A program made the translations under genes and the position numbers. A stretch of 64,000 nucleotides of DNA, from NCBI RefSeq assembly GCF_001638985.1, contig NW_017265136.1, forward strand, positions 2,402,269 through 2,466,268, given 5' to 3'. The stretch is from Phycomyces blakesleeanus NRRL 1555(-). Lineage: Eukaryota > Mucoromycota > Mucoromycetes > Mucorales > Phycomycetaceae. Under the pieces are notes generated by a model. The model had not been told where the DNA came from. It was given only the letters and a program-made list of their open reading frames with translations, and searched no databases. Below, in pieces: positions 46,862-57,631 of the stretch; position 1 is the stretch's first letter, and each line of letters starts with the position of its first letter.

Positions 46862-49800
46862 TTAGACAGAAAAAGGGCGTTGATCAAGGTTTTCTTCGGA
46901 TTGTAAACGGGAAAGCAGGGAGTTGGCAGTGGTAGTGGCATTAGCGGCAACGAAAGGTGATTGATCGAATATGAAAGCCCAGTGATGTCTCCACAAGGCT
47001 AAAAGAACAGAGCCAAGGATTGAGGCAGGATGTGAAGTGGGATCAAGGGGGGGAGGGAAGGAAAACTTATATAGCGCATTGTGAATGTCAGAGGATTGGG
47101 GGGAAAAGCCGAAATGCGCGAGCCAGAGTGTGTGCCAGAGAGGAAGCTTGAGTGGGCATGCGTAGAGAAAATGGTCTTGAGAGTCAATTTCCGTTCCACA
47201 CAGCGAACAATTAGGGGAGGGAAATGAGGTGGGAATACGGTTATGCAGCACGGATTGACATGAGATCTTGTGGTGAAGCAGCCGGAACCAAATTGAGGTA
47301 TTCGGGATTGTTTATAGGTTAGTATCTCAATAATGGGAAAAGTAGATACTGTGAGAGTGTTATTTATTAAAGAGACAAAATAATATTGTTTATATCTGCT
47401 ACTATTCAAATCCCTGTAATTCAAATCCCTGTTGTGTAATGGTTGGTTTACACTGTATGAGTGTGTAGTGTACGTGTGCCTGGTGTGTAACAGTTCCGGA
47501 GATTGTTAACTTGCCAGGTTCATTAGCAAGAAGGAACCAGTGTTTGGTTGTGGGGTCTGTTCTTCACTCAATTGTGGTGTGTATACCACACAAATGTTGC
47601 GAGAAGCATACGGAAGGATAAAAGACCAGAATTGACGCCATTTGATGGCTCGTATGTTGTGCGGTACATCCTCGATAGAAGAAGTGACGACTTCACAGGA
47701 GGAACGGAATTGGCGTGTAGACAAGCGTTTCCAAGGAAAGGTAGGAGAGAGGGCCGACAGGAGTGTGGAAGGGTCAACCTCAGTGCCCGTGCGAGCCATC
47801 AAGTCAGGGAATTGTTCGGTCAAGATACTTTGAGGCAGACAAGCGCGAATGACGAATGCGTGAAGGAAAAGAGAGTGATCATCCACCCGCTGAAGGACTT
47901 TGCGGAGGATGCGTGGTGAACGAGGAAAGGAAGAAGGTAAGCGGCGAGAAAGGATATCCAAAGTGGTGTTGATCTCGTAGGCATCCCGGATCCGGAGGTG
48001 ACGCCAAGAAGCAGGAAAAGCAGGGAGACCATGTGGAACCACAACTGCAGAGGCGAGAGGAATGTCCAGACAAGTCGGTAGATTTATCACAGTAGAGTCA
48101 AAATCGTGAGGCAAGAGATCGCAGGCAGCAAAAAGGTTAAAGAAAGGACTGGTATAAGTTCGGAATCGAGGGTGTCTGAGGTCAGGAAAAATGAAAGGAA
48201 GATGGGGATGGACATCAGGTAGATAATGCCGAAGAAGATATAGCAGCCAAGGCAACACCAGACCAGAAGGAGACGAAGTGGATTGGAATAGAGGTCGAAG
48301 CCAACGGAGCTGAAGGGCACCTTGTTGCAGTTTTGGATTCAAAACCCCTAAACCGCCCATTTTTGTGGGGAGACATAGAGTGTCAAGTCTAATCGGTGGG
48401 AAGCTTCGATGCTGAAGAAAGCGACCCATGAGAGAGCGAACTTTTGTAAAGAATGTGCCGGGAACAGATACAACACGAAGAACGTGCCAGAGCTTTGACA
48501 ATATAAGAGAGTTTAGGACAGTAGCACGGCCACGGAAGGACAAGGCGCGGGAGAGGTGGATATGTGAAGCTCGCTCTATCTTAGACAAGATTTTTGAGCA
48601 GAAGGAGTTGCGTTGGGTGAGGGAGGAGATGATCGGAAAGCCAAGGTAGCGGAGAGGTTCTGGAGAGCGACTATCATGCCAATCGACAATCTGCAAGCTG
48701 TGAAGGGTGTCCGCCCAGTGAGGATGAGGTCTGCCTGACAGAGAGAAAGCTTGGGTCTTGTGAAGGTTGATGCGTGCGTTGGAAGCAGAGGCATAGGTGG
48801 CGAGGTGGTGCTGCAATCGGGACATGTCCTGGATCTGCGGGAGGAAAACCAGAAGATCGTCGGCATAAGCGAGTAGCTTTATGGGTGGAGGTGCGGGATG
48901 TTCAGGCGTACTTTGGATCTCAAATCCAGGAAACTGAGGGTCGTGTATGAGTCGGCGCAAAAGTGGTTCAAAGGCCAGGTTAAACAGAACAGGGGACATG
49001 GGGTCACCCTGTCTGAGTCCACGTGCTTGACAAAGAGGACGAGAGAGAAAACCGTTCACATTAATCTTAAGGTCGGAAGAGAAGAAAAGATTAGTGGTGC
49101 AGGTTATAATTGAAGGAGGAAAACCGAATTTAACAAGAACTTGTTGAAGATAGTCAGGGTGAACCCGATCGTAAGCCTTTTCCTGATCCAAGAGAAGACC
49201 GATTCCAGAGTGACCAGTAGAATTGGCATGATCCATAACCAGCTTCGTAAGTATACCGTTATCAGCAATGAAGCGACCACGGACAAATCCTGTTTGATAC
49301 GGAGATACAAGCACTCCAGCAGCTTTGACCATTCGAGCGTTGAGAAGCCGAGTGAAAATCTTGGCATCGGCGTTGATCAGAGCAATCGGTCGCCAATTCT
49401 TCAGGGATGAGAGATCGCCTTTCTTGGGCAACAGAGAAACACATGTTGTTTGCCAGGATGAAGGGAATTGGCCACTACTAAGAGCATCATTGTACACTTG
49501 TGTCAGCAACTGGGAGCAAGAATGGTGATGAAAAATGAGTTGGAGGATCTCATAAGGGAGGCCGTCCGGTCCTGGGCTACTTGTTCGTGGAGAGCGAGAC
49601 ACGCCTTCTCGTATGTCTTCGATGCAAAGTTCAGCAGTCAGAGAGGAACATACGGTATCAGAGAGGCAGAGATCGTTGGGAAGGTGGCGAAGTAAATCGT
49701 CTATGGCTAGTTGATCTATTGGTTCAGGTGTATACAGGCCTTCGTAGAAAGAAGCGGCAGCTTCAGTAATGCCATCAGGCTCAGTGTGTAAGTGGTCAGT

Positions 49801-50961
49801 GATGGGATGGCGTAGTTTGGTGATGTTCTTTCGGGCTTGGCGTTCTGCAACTGTTCGCTTGAGGTATCCTACGGAGATCTCTCCATTCTCTCGCCAATGT
49901 TTGCCTGCACGCAGGGCAAGAATTTCCACTCTCTCCAGCTGGACTTGTTGCAACTGTCTTTCAATAATGGGCAATTGGAAGTTTTGGGCGGGTTGTTGTC
50001 TGAACTTGTGGATTAACTTGTCACGTTTACTTTGAAGTCTGGCCTCCAGTGTAGTGAGTGTTTGTGTGCGGCGCCTAGTAAAGGACTTAATGAATTTTGT
50101 AAGCATATGTTTTAATCTATCCCATTGGTCTTGTGGGGACATATAGGGAGAAAGTAGAAATACGGAGGTAGAAATATAGGCGTCAAATTCAGTGCAAAAA
50201 GTGGGGTTGCGGGCAAGACGAGGGTTGGCGCGCCACATTCCCTTTCCTGTTGCATGGTTGGCGGTAAACTTAAAAGTAGTGGCTACTAGACAATGATCGG
50301 ACCAATTCGGATGTATATAGGACACAGAAGAGGACTGACGGCACGGGGCAAGGTCGGAAGAAGCAAATACATAATCTATGGAGGAGGAGCAAAGTTGTCG
50401 GTGGAAGGTTGGGACAGGGACTTCACCACTCAATGTGACACAATCCACGAAATGGTTAGAAATAAAGTTAAGCCATTCGGGAGGGGCCTGGCGAGGGTTA
50501 GAAGAAGTAGTGCGGTAGGTATAATTGAAGTCGCCCAAAAGTATGCATGAGGATGGGAGACGAGGAAGTAGTGCTGGAGAGTTGAGAAGAGAGCGGAGGA
50601 AAGAAAAGCGGTCCCGGTAGGAAGCTGGGGCATAAACAACGCATATACGGAAAGAGGGAATGGAATTATTAGTATGTATGACTGTAGTAGAGATGCAACG
50701 GCCACAAGGGCTGAATAGAGGGTTAATGAAAGATAGGTGCGGAGAAAGAGAAACAAGACCGCAGTGCGGAGACCATAAGGAATCTTGGGCATGGAATTGT
50801 GTATGGAACATCTGTTGGAGATGTTCAGTATTGGCATGAGTTTCTTGAAGGGCGAGTAAATCGATCCCGCAGGATCGAAGGTGTCTTATAAATAGGGAGC
50901 GCGTTTGTGGGTGGTTAGTTTTAGCTAATCCACGGCAATTCATAGATGCAATTTTTATCAT
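46862..50961 (-). pseudogene. LINE ORF2 (endonuclease-reverse transcriptase), interrupted by a solo LTR
   Basis: ATG at 50961 opens MIKIASMNCRGLAK. The AP endonuclease has Asn8, Gln39-Glu40-Thr41, GDFN at 143-146, SIDYVF near 194 and SDH at 221-223. The RT covers about 480-760 with NWRPIALINADAKIF, GFVRGRFIADN, DQEKAYDRV, GLRQGDPMSPVLFNLAFEPL and YADD at 699-702. After residue 1124 the frame enters an inserted LTR and stops at 47506. Beyond the LTR the frame resumes through a CX2CX8HX4C zinc motif (CSLCG...H....C) to a stop at 46862. Subtracting the 297-bp LTR and 5-bp duplication leaves 3798 nt, a whole number of codons, so ORF2 was intact at about 1265 aa before the insertion. The truncated form lacks only the C-terminal domain. 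Confidence 0.93.
47294..47590 (+). mobile_element. Solo LTR, subfamily A, inside LINE ORF2, target duplication CAAAT
   Basis: 297 bp, TGAGGTATTCGGG to GTGTATACCACA, flanked by CAAAT at 47289-47293 and 47591-47595. It is the youngest event in this nest: it lies in the LINE, which lies in another LTR of the same subfamily. TACTGTGAGAGTGTT is at 47347-47361. Confidence 0.96.
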
Positions 50962-50966
50962 AATTA

Positions 50967-52238
50967 TTATTGGGGGATAGTTTCTTCAATACCCTTCATA
51001 GGGTCGTCTTCGCAGTTTTTCTCAAAGTATGCCTCCACCTCTGCCAAGTCGTCATCGGTGAGCGTGGGATCATCAGCGGGGAGTGTTTCCCTATCAACTA
51101 AGTTCGCCTCAAAAGGGAGTGGAGGTGTTTTTGGTGACTTGGTGCGTGAATCGGCGGGTACAGCTTTGGTGGTTTTGGCGGGGTTGTGTTGAGACCCGGC
51201 AGAAGAGAGGGAAGGGTCAAGTAGGGCATAAGGGTTGGCTGTGGTGAAGGAGGGGGGGAGGGTCTTCTTCATATGTGAGCCAGAGTGAGTTACAGTGGGT
51301 CGGTTGGTGGTGTTGCGGGTGGCAGTGGTGCGATGGGGGCCATGCGGTTCAGGAACCTTGCGATCCCGTTTGTATGAGTTGTCCACTTCGGCAGCACGAG
51401 GGCATTTAGAGCGAAGATGGCCGACCTGATGGCAGCCATAGCACGAGCGAGTTTCTTTTGGTCGAGTGGGGCAGTTGTCGCGGTCATGGCCCATGGTTTG
51501 ACATAGAGCGCAATGGGCTCCCATATTGAGCCAAGTGGCCAAGAACGTCGTGTTATCATCGAAATCCATTTTAAAGCGTAGTGGAAGGAGGGCACCTTCC
51601 TCATATGGAGGACGCTCCACATATGCGTGTCCACTTCCATCCATAAACCCAAACAACGTGTTAATGGAGATATCGTGCACATAGCCATATTTCGTGAGAG
51701 CATTACGAAGTTTGGTATCCAAGGTAGCGTACTCTTGAGGAGGGAATCGGGGGAGCTTTGACAAAGTCAGCTTAAACAATTTGGATGAGCTAGCAATGGC
51801 AGGGGAGGCAAGAACAGTTTCGTTGTTGTACCGAAAGCCTACACGACAAGCACGAGCACAAACATCTTTGGAGCTCAAGTGGAGCTCAAAGAGGGTACCA
51901 GCTTTATTGGAAGGGTTCAGGCCAAAGATTTCGCCAGGCAAAAAGGACTGGAGCAGAGCGTCAAAGAAAACAATGAATTCGGGAGAGGTTTCCGGGGGAG
52001 TAGTGTAGTAAACGGAGAACTGGCTAGTACTTTCTCGCCAAGTGCGAGGTTTTGTCAGGGGGTCATTAGACCCAAGTACGATGGCATGGCGGAATGTCGG
52101 TGCGGTGTTTGTTAGGGCAGTCAAGTAGGTGAGAGGGAGTCCGGGTGTGGGTGTTGTGATAGTGGGTGAATTGTTTGTATGGCCGTTTATGAGGTGTTCC
52201 CCTGTGGGGGGGTCCGGTTGTATAGCGGAGGAAGCCAT
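50967..52238 (-). CDS. LINE ORF1, nucleic-acid-binding protein with two CCHC knuckles
   Basis: 423 aa from ATG 52238 (MASSAIQPDPPTGEHLINGH). The frame stays open upstream into the LTR but only from a GTG, so the internal ATG is preferred. Two adjacent zinc knuckles, CALCQTMGHDRDNC and CYGCHQVGHLRSKC (both CX2CX4HX4C), lie at roughly residues 245-285, followed by a Thr/Ser/Pro-rich basic linker and an acidic C-terminus ending EETIPQ. ORF1 proteins of this kind bind the element RNA to form the retrotransposition particle. The stop TAA is followed by TAATT and then the ORF2 ATG, suggesting reinitiation for ORF2. Confidence 0.92.
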   Translation of the reverse strand: MASSAIQPDPPTGEHLINGHTNNSPTITTPTPGLPLTYLTALTNTAPTFRHAIVLGSNDPLTKPRTWRESTSQFSVYYTTPPETSPEFIVFFDALLQSFLPGEIFGLNPSNKAGTLFELHLSSKDVCARACRVGFRYNNETVLASPAIASSSKLFKLTLSKLPRFPPQEYATLDTKLRNALTKYGYVHDISINTLFGFMDGSGHAYVERPPYEEGALLPLRFKMDFDDNTTFLATWLNMGAHCALCQTMGHDRDNCPTRPKETRSCYGCHQVGHLRSKCPRAAEVDNSYKRDRKVPEPHGPHRTTATRNTTNRPTVTHSGSHMKKTLPPSFTTANPYALLDPSLSSAGSQHNPAKTTKAVPADSRTKSPKTPPLPFEANLVDRETLPADDPTLTDDDLAEVEAYFEKNCEDDPMKGIEETIPQ

Positions 52239-52314
52239 GAGGTTAGTTAGCAAGAAAGAACCAGTGTTTGATTGTGGAGACTGTTCTTCACTCAATTGTG
52301 GTGTGTATACCACA

Positions 52315-53099
52315 ATAGCTATTTGATTTGAACCAAAATTTTCGTTCTTGCTTTAGTATCAAATTTTTATAGGAATAAGATATTTAAATAAACTTAGACA
52401 AATAGTTTTTTTCTTTCTTAGAATAGTATGACTATTGCTTCTTAAACTGTCTGAATGGGGGCAGCCGGTCTACCTCGTAATTAATATGAAAAGATTAGTG
52501 TATTATCTTGTAAAAATAAAATAAATCATTTTAATTAGCTATGGAAACATAATACGATGAAACATTTTTTTACATTTTTTTTAAAAAAAAAGAAATTCTT
52601 AATAATCATGATAAAGAAGATCTAAAGCAAGATGTATATATTGACTTTTATAATGGCTCATGTTGTGTGATTAATACAACACTATTCTTTGTGTCATTTG
52701 TTTTCTAGTCATAAAATTTTCGATTATATATGGGTCTTGTTTTATTTTTGCTATTAGACCTCTCCATATATGGTGTTTTTCTTTAGATGAATTCTTACAT
52801 TTCCAATTGTAATTATCCTGTTTTATAATTCTTTTAACTGGTGCCTGCAAAATCTGGTTATATGTATTGTACAGCTCTCATTTTACTCGGCTTTGATATT
52901 TTGCATATTACTGTATACTTTTTTTTTGAGTTTATTAGTTGTCTCCTCTATGACCGCTCAAATCAAATACATGAATAGTTTTTTTTTCAAATGGCCTATT
53001 TGGAAAATCTGAACAATGCTCCTAATTTTTCCAGGTACCCGATCTTATAGTCAGTAAATCTTTCATTTGTTGTATTTAATATACACTCTGAATTACTTG
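52315..53099. other. AT-rich spacer
   Basis: No gene recognised; poly-T tracts only. This is unique-looking DNA between the outer LTR and the next LTR remnants. Confidence 0.6.
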
Positions 53100-53532
53100 G
53101 AATTGTTTTAGGGTTAGTATCCAAATATTAAGAAAAAGTAAGTCTTACGAGAATTTTATTTATTAAAGAGAGTCAAATATGACTGTATATATATTACTAT
53201 TCAAGTTCTTGCTGTGTAATTGAGGTATTCGGGATTGTTTATGGGTTAGTATCTCAATAATGGGAAAAGGAGATACTGTGAGAGTGTTATTTATTAAAGA
53301 GACAAAATAATATTGTTTTTATATCTGCTACTATTCAAATCCCTGTAATTCAAATCTCTGTAATTCAAATCCCTGTTGTGTAATGGTTGGTTTACACTGT
53401 ATGAGTGTATAATGTTCATGTGCCTGGTGTGTAGCAGTTCTGGAGATTATTAACTTTTCAGGTTTATTGGCAAGAAGAGACCAGTGTTTGGCTATGGCTT
53501 TTATTTCGCTCAAGTGTAGTATGTATACTACA
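53100..53532 (+). mobile_element. Chimeric or nested LTR remnants, subfamily A
   Basis: A diverged 5' part (about 53100-53220, with GGGTTAGTATCCAAATATT and ATTTATTAAAGAGAG) is interrupted at GTAAT by a fresh LTR start, TGAGGTATTC at 53221. The sequence then matches subfamily A closely until about 53400 and becomes diverged again to the end at 53532 (TATGTATACTACA). The simplest reading is a young LTR inside an old one that recombined with it, deleting the young 3' half. An internal 20-bp duplication of CTGTAATTCAAAT is also present. Confidence 0.7.
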
Positions 53533-53856
53533 AGACCTACTAAAAATTGCACCATATTATACAGAAACTTCATTTTTACATTTATGTGGTTTAAATCAGC
53601 CGAAATAACAATGGGGGATCCGCACAGTATTAACAATATATCTCCCCACAAAAAGCAAATCCTTGAAAAGAATGATAGTATAGTAATTCCACTTGCCTGA
53701 CCGACCATAATACTACTAGGATTCTAAATATTGGTTATTTTACCCATTTTTTTCCTTGCTAAATTATTACTATATCGAGTGCTGACTCTACTTATCTCTA
53801 TTGCTAACGGCTTTTGAGCCTTTGGTAATGATCGACCACAAAAAAAAGAAAATAAA
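53533..53856. other. Short spacer before element D copy 2
   Basis: AT-rich, no gene recognised. Confidence 0.55.
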
Positions 53857-54634
53857 AAGCTCAATATATCTAGCCAGACTATATGTCTTCTTCTACTCTC
53901 TCATACACCTTTCCACTGGGTCACTGTAAAATCAACATCATTATATTAGTATATTAAGTCCACTCTTTATTTTGCTTTATTGGTCTGTCGTAGATTCATT
54001 AGCATGGAGTATAATCCAATAACTGAGCAAGTCATTTTCATTATTGTAAAATACGATACGGAACAAAGAAGCAACAATAATGAGATATCGTCAATGTACG
54101 TACACCTATTATCATTTTTTTTCTTAGCACTCAGACAATAACAGCGTTACGTACCACATTGTGAATCTTGAGTCATCAAACTAAACTAGGTTTCTAAACT
54201 GGTCATCTACTCAATTAACATGAGTTTCGACCCCATTGTAACGGGCGTTGTTACCATCTTTCAGTCAAACTTAGTTTGAAAGCTATAATGCCTGAGCATA
54301 CCACCGAATGACTTAAAAAGAGAGAGAGAGAGAGAAAAAGTCTGTTACTGTTCGCTTTACAAATGATAATATTCTTTAATGCTAATCTCAGATGATTGTC
54401 GGATGTACATGGATTCTTTTGTACAATCTTCACATGTTATGCTTTTGGGCTACGGCCTCTCACAGACTTTTAGGGAGGTTTCTTTTTTATTTGGTTTTGT
54501 AATAATAATAGTAATAATGATAAAAAATAAGCAATATAAATATAATAGCGTCTCCAGCAGTCGCTTTTACCTCGACTTTTATCCTGTATTTAGACTTTTA
54601 GCTAAAAGTCATGTTCCCAGAATTCATTTTATTT

Positions 54635-55082
54635 TATCTAATTAGAAAAAAACAGGATGGAGTTAGAGATCATGTCATGCAACTTATAACTTTCGCCACG
54701 TATTCCCTAACTTACTTGTTTCTCAATAAAATAAAATATAAGGCCTATACTACTTGGTAATTGTGTACGGCACACAATTAACAGTAAGGAAAAGTCATAT
54801 AGAACTTAACATAGGCCAATGGGGTCACCCTCTGAGAGGAAGGGGGGAGCAAAGCTCCTAGTCTAATTAGAAAAAACAGGATGAAGTTAGAGATCATGTC
54901 ATACAACTTATAAATTTTGTCACGTATTATCTAACTTACTTGTTTCTCAATAAAATAAAATATGAAGCCTATACTACTTGGTAATTGTGTGCCGTACACA
55001 ATTGACAGTAGAGAAAAGTTATATAAAACTTCATAGGCCAATGACCCCTTCCCCCGAGGGGAGGGGGGAGCAAAGCTCCTAA
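54635..55082. repeat. Tandem pair of double-hairpin units, element D copy 2
   Basis: Same pair as at 43230-43672; palindromic cores at 54759-54779 and 54983-55003. Both units keep the same relative orientation of the core as in copy 1. Confidence 0.75.
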
Positions 55083-55148
55083 TATATATAATAACACATT
55101 TTGGTTAAAATATATAAGAGTTGATTTTTTTTTACTATGATTATAACT

Positions 55149-55585
55149 AATTCTAACTCTAGCTATAACTCTTATTCTAACACTAGCTATGACTCTTATT
55201 CTAACACTAGCTATGGCTCTAATTCTAACACTAGCTATGACTCTAATTCTAACACTAGCTATGACTCTTATTCTAACACTAGCTATGGCTCTAATTCTAA
55301 CACTAGCTATGACTCTTATTCTAACACTAGCTATGACTCTAATTCTAACACTAGCTATGACTCTTATTCTAACACTAGCTATGACTCTTATTCTAACACT
55401 AGCTATGACTCTTATTCTAACACTAGCTATGACTCTTATTCTAACACTAGCTATGACTCTTATTCTAACACTAGCTATGACTCTTATTCTAACACTAGCT
55501 ATGACTCTAATTCTAACACTAGCTATGACTCTTATTCTAACACTAGCTATGACTCTAATTCTAACACTAGCTATGACTCTGATCC
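55149..55585. repeat. 24-bp minisatellite, element D copy 2 (about 17 units)
   Basis: Same unit as in copy 1; the array is exactly 13 units (312 bp) shorter. Confidence 0.92.
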
Positions 55586-55843
55586 GGATTTTGCTAGTAA
55601 AGTTAGTTGTTAGTAATGTTAGTTGTTCATAATGTTAGTTGTTCAAAAAGTTAATTGTTTGTAGTTAGTTGTGAGTAAGGTTAGTTCCCGTTGCTTGTTA
55701 GTTCCCGTTGCTTGTTAGTGTCTGTTGCTTATTAGTATGTTAGTCTGTTAGTCTGCTGCTTCTTGTTGCTTCCTGTTGTTACAAAAAGTTTTTTTGTTAG
55801 TTGCTTCTTCCGGGGTACCCGGAGATTACTCTTCTTGTTACCA

Positions 55844-56257
55844 TCAGAAGAGTAATCCCCGGACTGCAGATGCTGTGATTACACCGGCAACTGTCAGCCA
55901 TTTTCTTGTCCCATTTCCAACCTCTTCAGGTTCTGTGGGTGGCTGTGGCTGTGGCTGTGGTTGTGGTTGTGGGTGTGGTTGTGGTTGTGGTTGTGGTTGT
56001 GGTTGTGGTTGTGGTTGTGGTTGTGGTTGTGGTTGTGGGTGTGGGTGTGGGTGTGGGTGTGTGTGTGGGTGTGGGTGTGGGTGTGGCTGTGGGTGTGGGT
56101 GTGGCTGTGTTATATCAGCTTCGTACTCGTCATCGGCGTCGTAGTCGCCATCTTCTTCTGCTTCGTCGAGAAGTTCTTCTTCTGCATCAAAGAACTCCTC
56201 GCTTTCTTCTTCTTCTTCTTCTTCTTCTTTTACCACTACTTCTTCTTCTTCTTTGAC

Positions 56258-56289
<32 letters not shown>

Positions 56290-57152
56290 CTTCTTCTTTT
56301 ACCACTACTTCTTCTTCTTCTTCTTCTTCTTCTTTGACTACTACTACTTCTTCTTCTTCTTCTTCTTCTTCTTTTACTACTACTTTATCTTCTTCTTCAT
56401 CATCATCTTCTTCTTCTTCATCATCCTCATCATCCTCATCTTCTTCTTCTTCTTCTTCTTCATCTTCTTCTTCTTCATCTTCTTCTTCTTCATCATCTTC
56501 TTCATCATCTTCTTCATCATCTTCTTCTTCATCATCATCATCATCTTCATCATCTTCTTCTTCTTCTTCATCTCCTGCTTCTTCTTCTCTTCTTCTTTCT
56601 TCGTATCTTCTGTCTATCTCTCTTCTTCTTTCTTCTTCTCTTCTTCTTTCTTCGTCTCTTCTTTCTGCCTCTCTTCTTCTTCTTATTTCTTCTCTTCTTT
56701 CTATTGCTTCTTCATTGCTTCTTCTTTCTTCTCTTCTTCTTCTTTCTGCTTCTCTTGCGTCAATATCTCTTCTTCTTATTTCTGCTTCTTCTATTCTCCT
56801 TTTCTTTTGCTTGATAAAATGAGCTGTAGCTTTGTGCTCCAGCTCATTTTCTTTCTCCAATCTTCGCTTAAGCCCCTTGGGCAGGTCTGGTGCTATAGGT
56901 ATATTATTGATTAATATTATATTGTTTATCTACTATTATATAGAGACATGACTTACCAATCATTTTCACTTTTTTGATCTTTCGATCAAAAACTTTGACT
57001 AGATTAGTTTTGGCTAATCTAACTAGAATTGTATGTCTCAACAGCTTTGGGACATGCTTGTGAATGGCCTTTGGGCCAAACACAAACAAGCCGTTGAAGG
57101 ACAATTTTTTGCTGCTTATGCTGCTGATGCTGCTGCTGGTGTTGCTGTACAT
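55844..57152 (-). CDS. Element D acidic low-complexity protein, copy 2 (412 aa)
   Basis: Two exons, 57152-56957 and 56886-55844, with the intron at the same site as copy 1 (71 bp). Starts MYSNTSSSISSISSKKL; the poly-Ser/Asn tract of copy 1 is nearly absent. Conserved segments KHVPKLLRHTILVRLAKTN and DLPKGLKRRLEKENELEHKA correspond to those in copy 1. A new Arg/Glu-rich charged region (RREERRSNEEAIERREEIRR type, likely single alpha-helix) precedes about 120 residues of Asp/Glu. Then SEEFFDAEEELLDEAEED is again conserved, followed by a Pro-Gln and Pro-His dipeptide array and the end KWLTVAGVITASAVRGLLF. Keeping a 1239-nt frame open despite such length change suggests it is, or recently was, translated. 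No known domain. Confidence 0.6.
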
Positions 57153-57219
57153 TGGAGTAAACTAATGAAAAAGCGCAAAGAAGAAAAATAATACCGTGAG
57201 AGTGTTTCTTTTTTTTTAA

Positions 57220-57258
57220 ACGCGTTATAATCTTTGGGCCACACATTTTGAGACGCGT
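57220..57258. promoter_or_regulatory. Paired ACGCGT motifs upstream of the acidic-protein gene, copy 2
   Basis: ACGCGT at 57220-57225 and 57253-57258, 68 and 101 bp upstream of the start codon, same spacing (33 bp) as copy 1. Confidence 0.4.
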
Positions 57259-57631
57259 TCTTTTTAGGCGCAAGTTATAGCCTTTGGGCCACACATTTTG
57301 TAACGCCATCCTTTTTTTTTAATTTTGACATGAGCCAATCATTTGCAATTTTGAATACACGTGTCTGCAACAGAGTACTTGAGTGGGGGAAAGTGACTAA
57401 TAAAACTTTGCTATTAGGAAGAGCTTTTGAGCTGTGTAGTGTCTAGAGTCGGATTACTGACCTCTCCTACTGCCAACTATTTACTTTTTATTTTTCTCCC
57501 TCCTTCTACACATTTCAATCTCCTAATGTCGCTGCTTTTCTCTTCCAAATGGCGATGGTCACCAAATACACCCGCCGTCTCAAGTTCCCAAAATCAAGAT
57601 ATAAAACAAAGAATCATGATTGCTTGAGTAC

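Larger units (their letters stand above)
46683..52239 (-). mobile_element. Two-ORF LINE (non-LTR retrotransposon) with 14-bp target duplication
   Basis: Flanked by the perfect 14-bp repeat AGGTTAGTTAGCAA at 46669-46682 and 52240-52253. The minus-strand 3' end carries a short A7 tail beside the left repeat, as expected for target-primed reverse transcription. It encodes ORF1 (CCHC) and ORF2 (endonuclease, RT, C-terminal zinc motif) separated by 5 nt. The 5' end lies one base before the ORF1 ATG, so the copy is either cut at the start codon or the family has almost no 5' UTR. ORF architecture fits the Mucoromycota Grem-LINE1 type, but that match needs alignment. Confidence 0.93.
46448..52314 (+). 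mobile_element. Outer subfamily A LTR, split by a LINE
   Basis: The LTR is in two parts, 46448-46682 and 52254-52314, totalling 296 bp, the same length as the intact subfamily A LTR at 47294-47590. The LINE lies between them. Its start is eroded (CAAGG for TGAGG) and no matching 5-bp target duplication remains, consistent with age or rearrangement. Confidence 0.85.
53857..57625 (-). mobile_element. Element D, copy 2
   Basis: Direct copy of 42441-46155 with the same order of parts. Differences are a shorter minisatellite (13 units fewer), a shorter (AG)n tract, a 40-bp insertion near 55778-55800 (GTTACAAAAAGTTTTTTTG), and a much expanded acidic and Pro-Gln/His coding region. The right edge ends at an LTR inserted at GAGTAC (57626-57631). 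Confidence 0.78.

Noticed and set aside
52239..52313. 25-codon N-terminal extension of LINE ORF1 into the LTR
   Set aside because: It starts with GTG within LTR sequence and lies outside the LINE target duplication; the ATG at 52238 is the element's own start.
55961..56914. Plus-strand Phe- or Ser-rich ORFs opposite the acidic gene
   Set aside because: Shadows of the GAA/GAG-rich coding strand; they do not respect the conserved intron.
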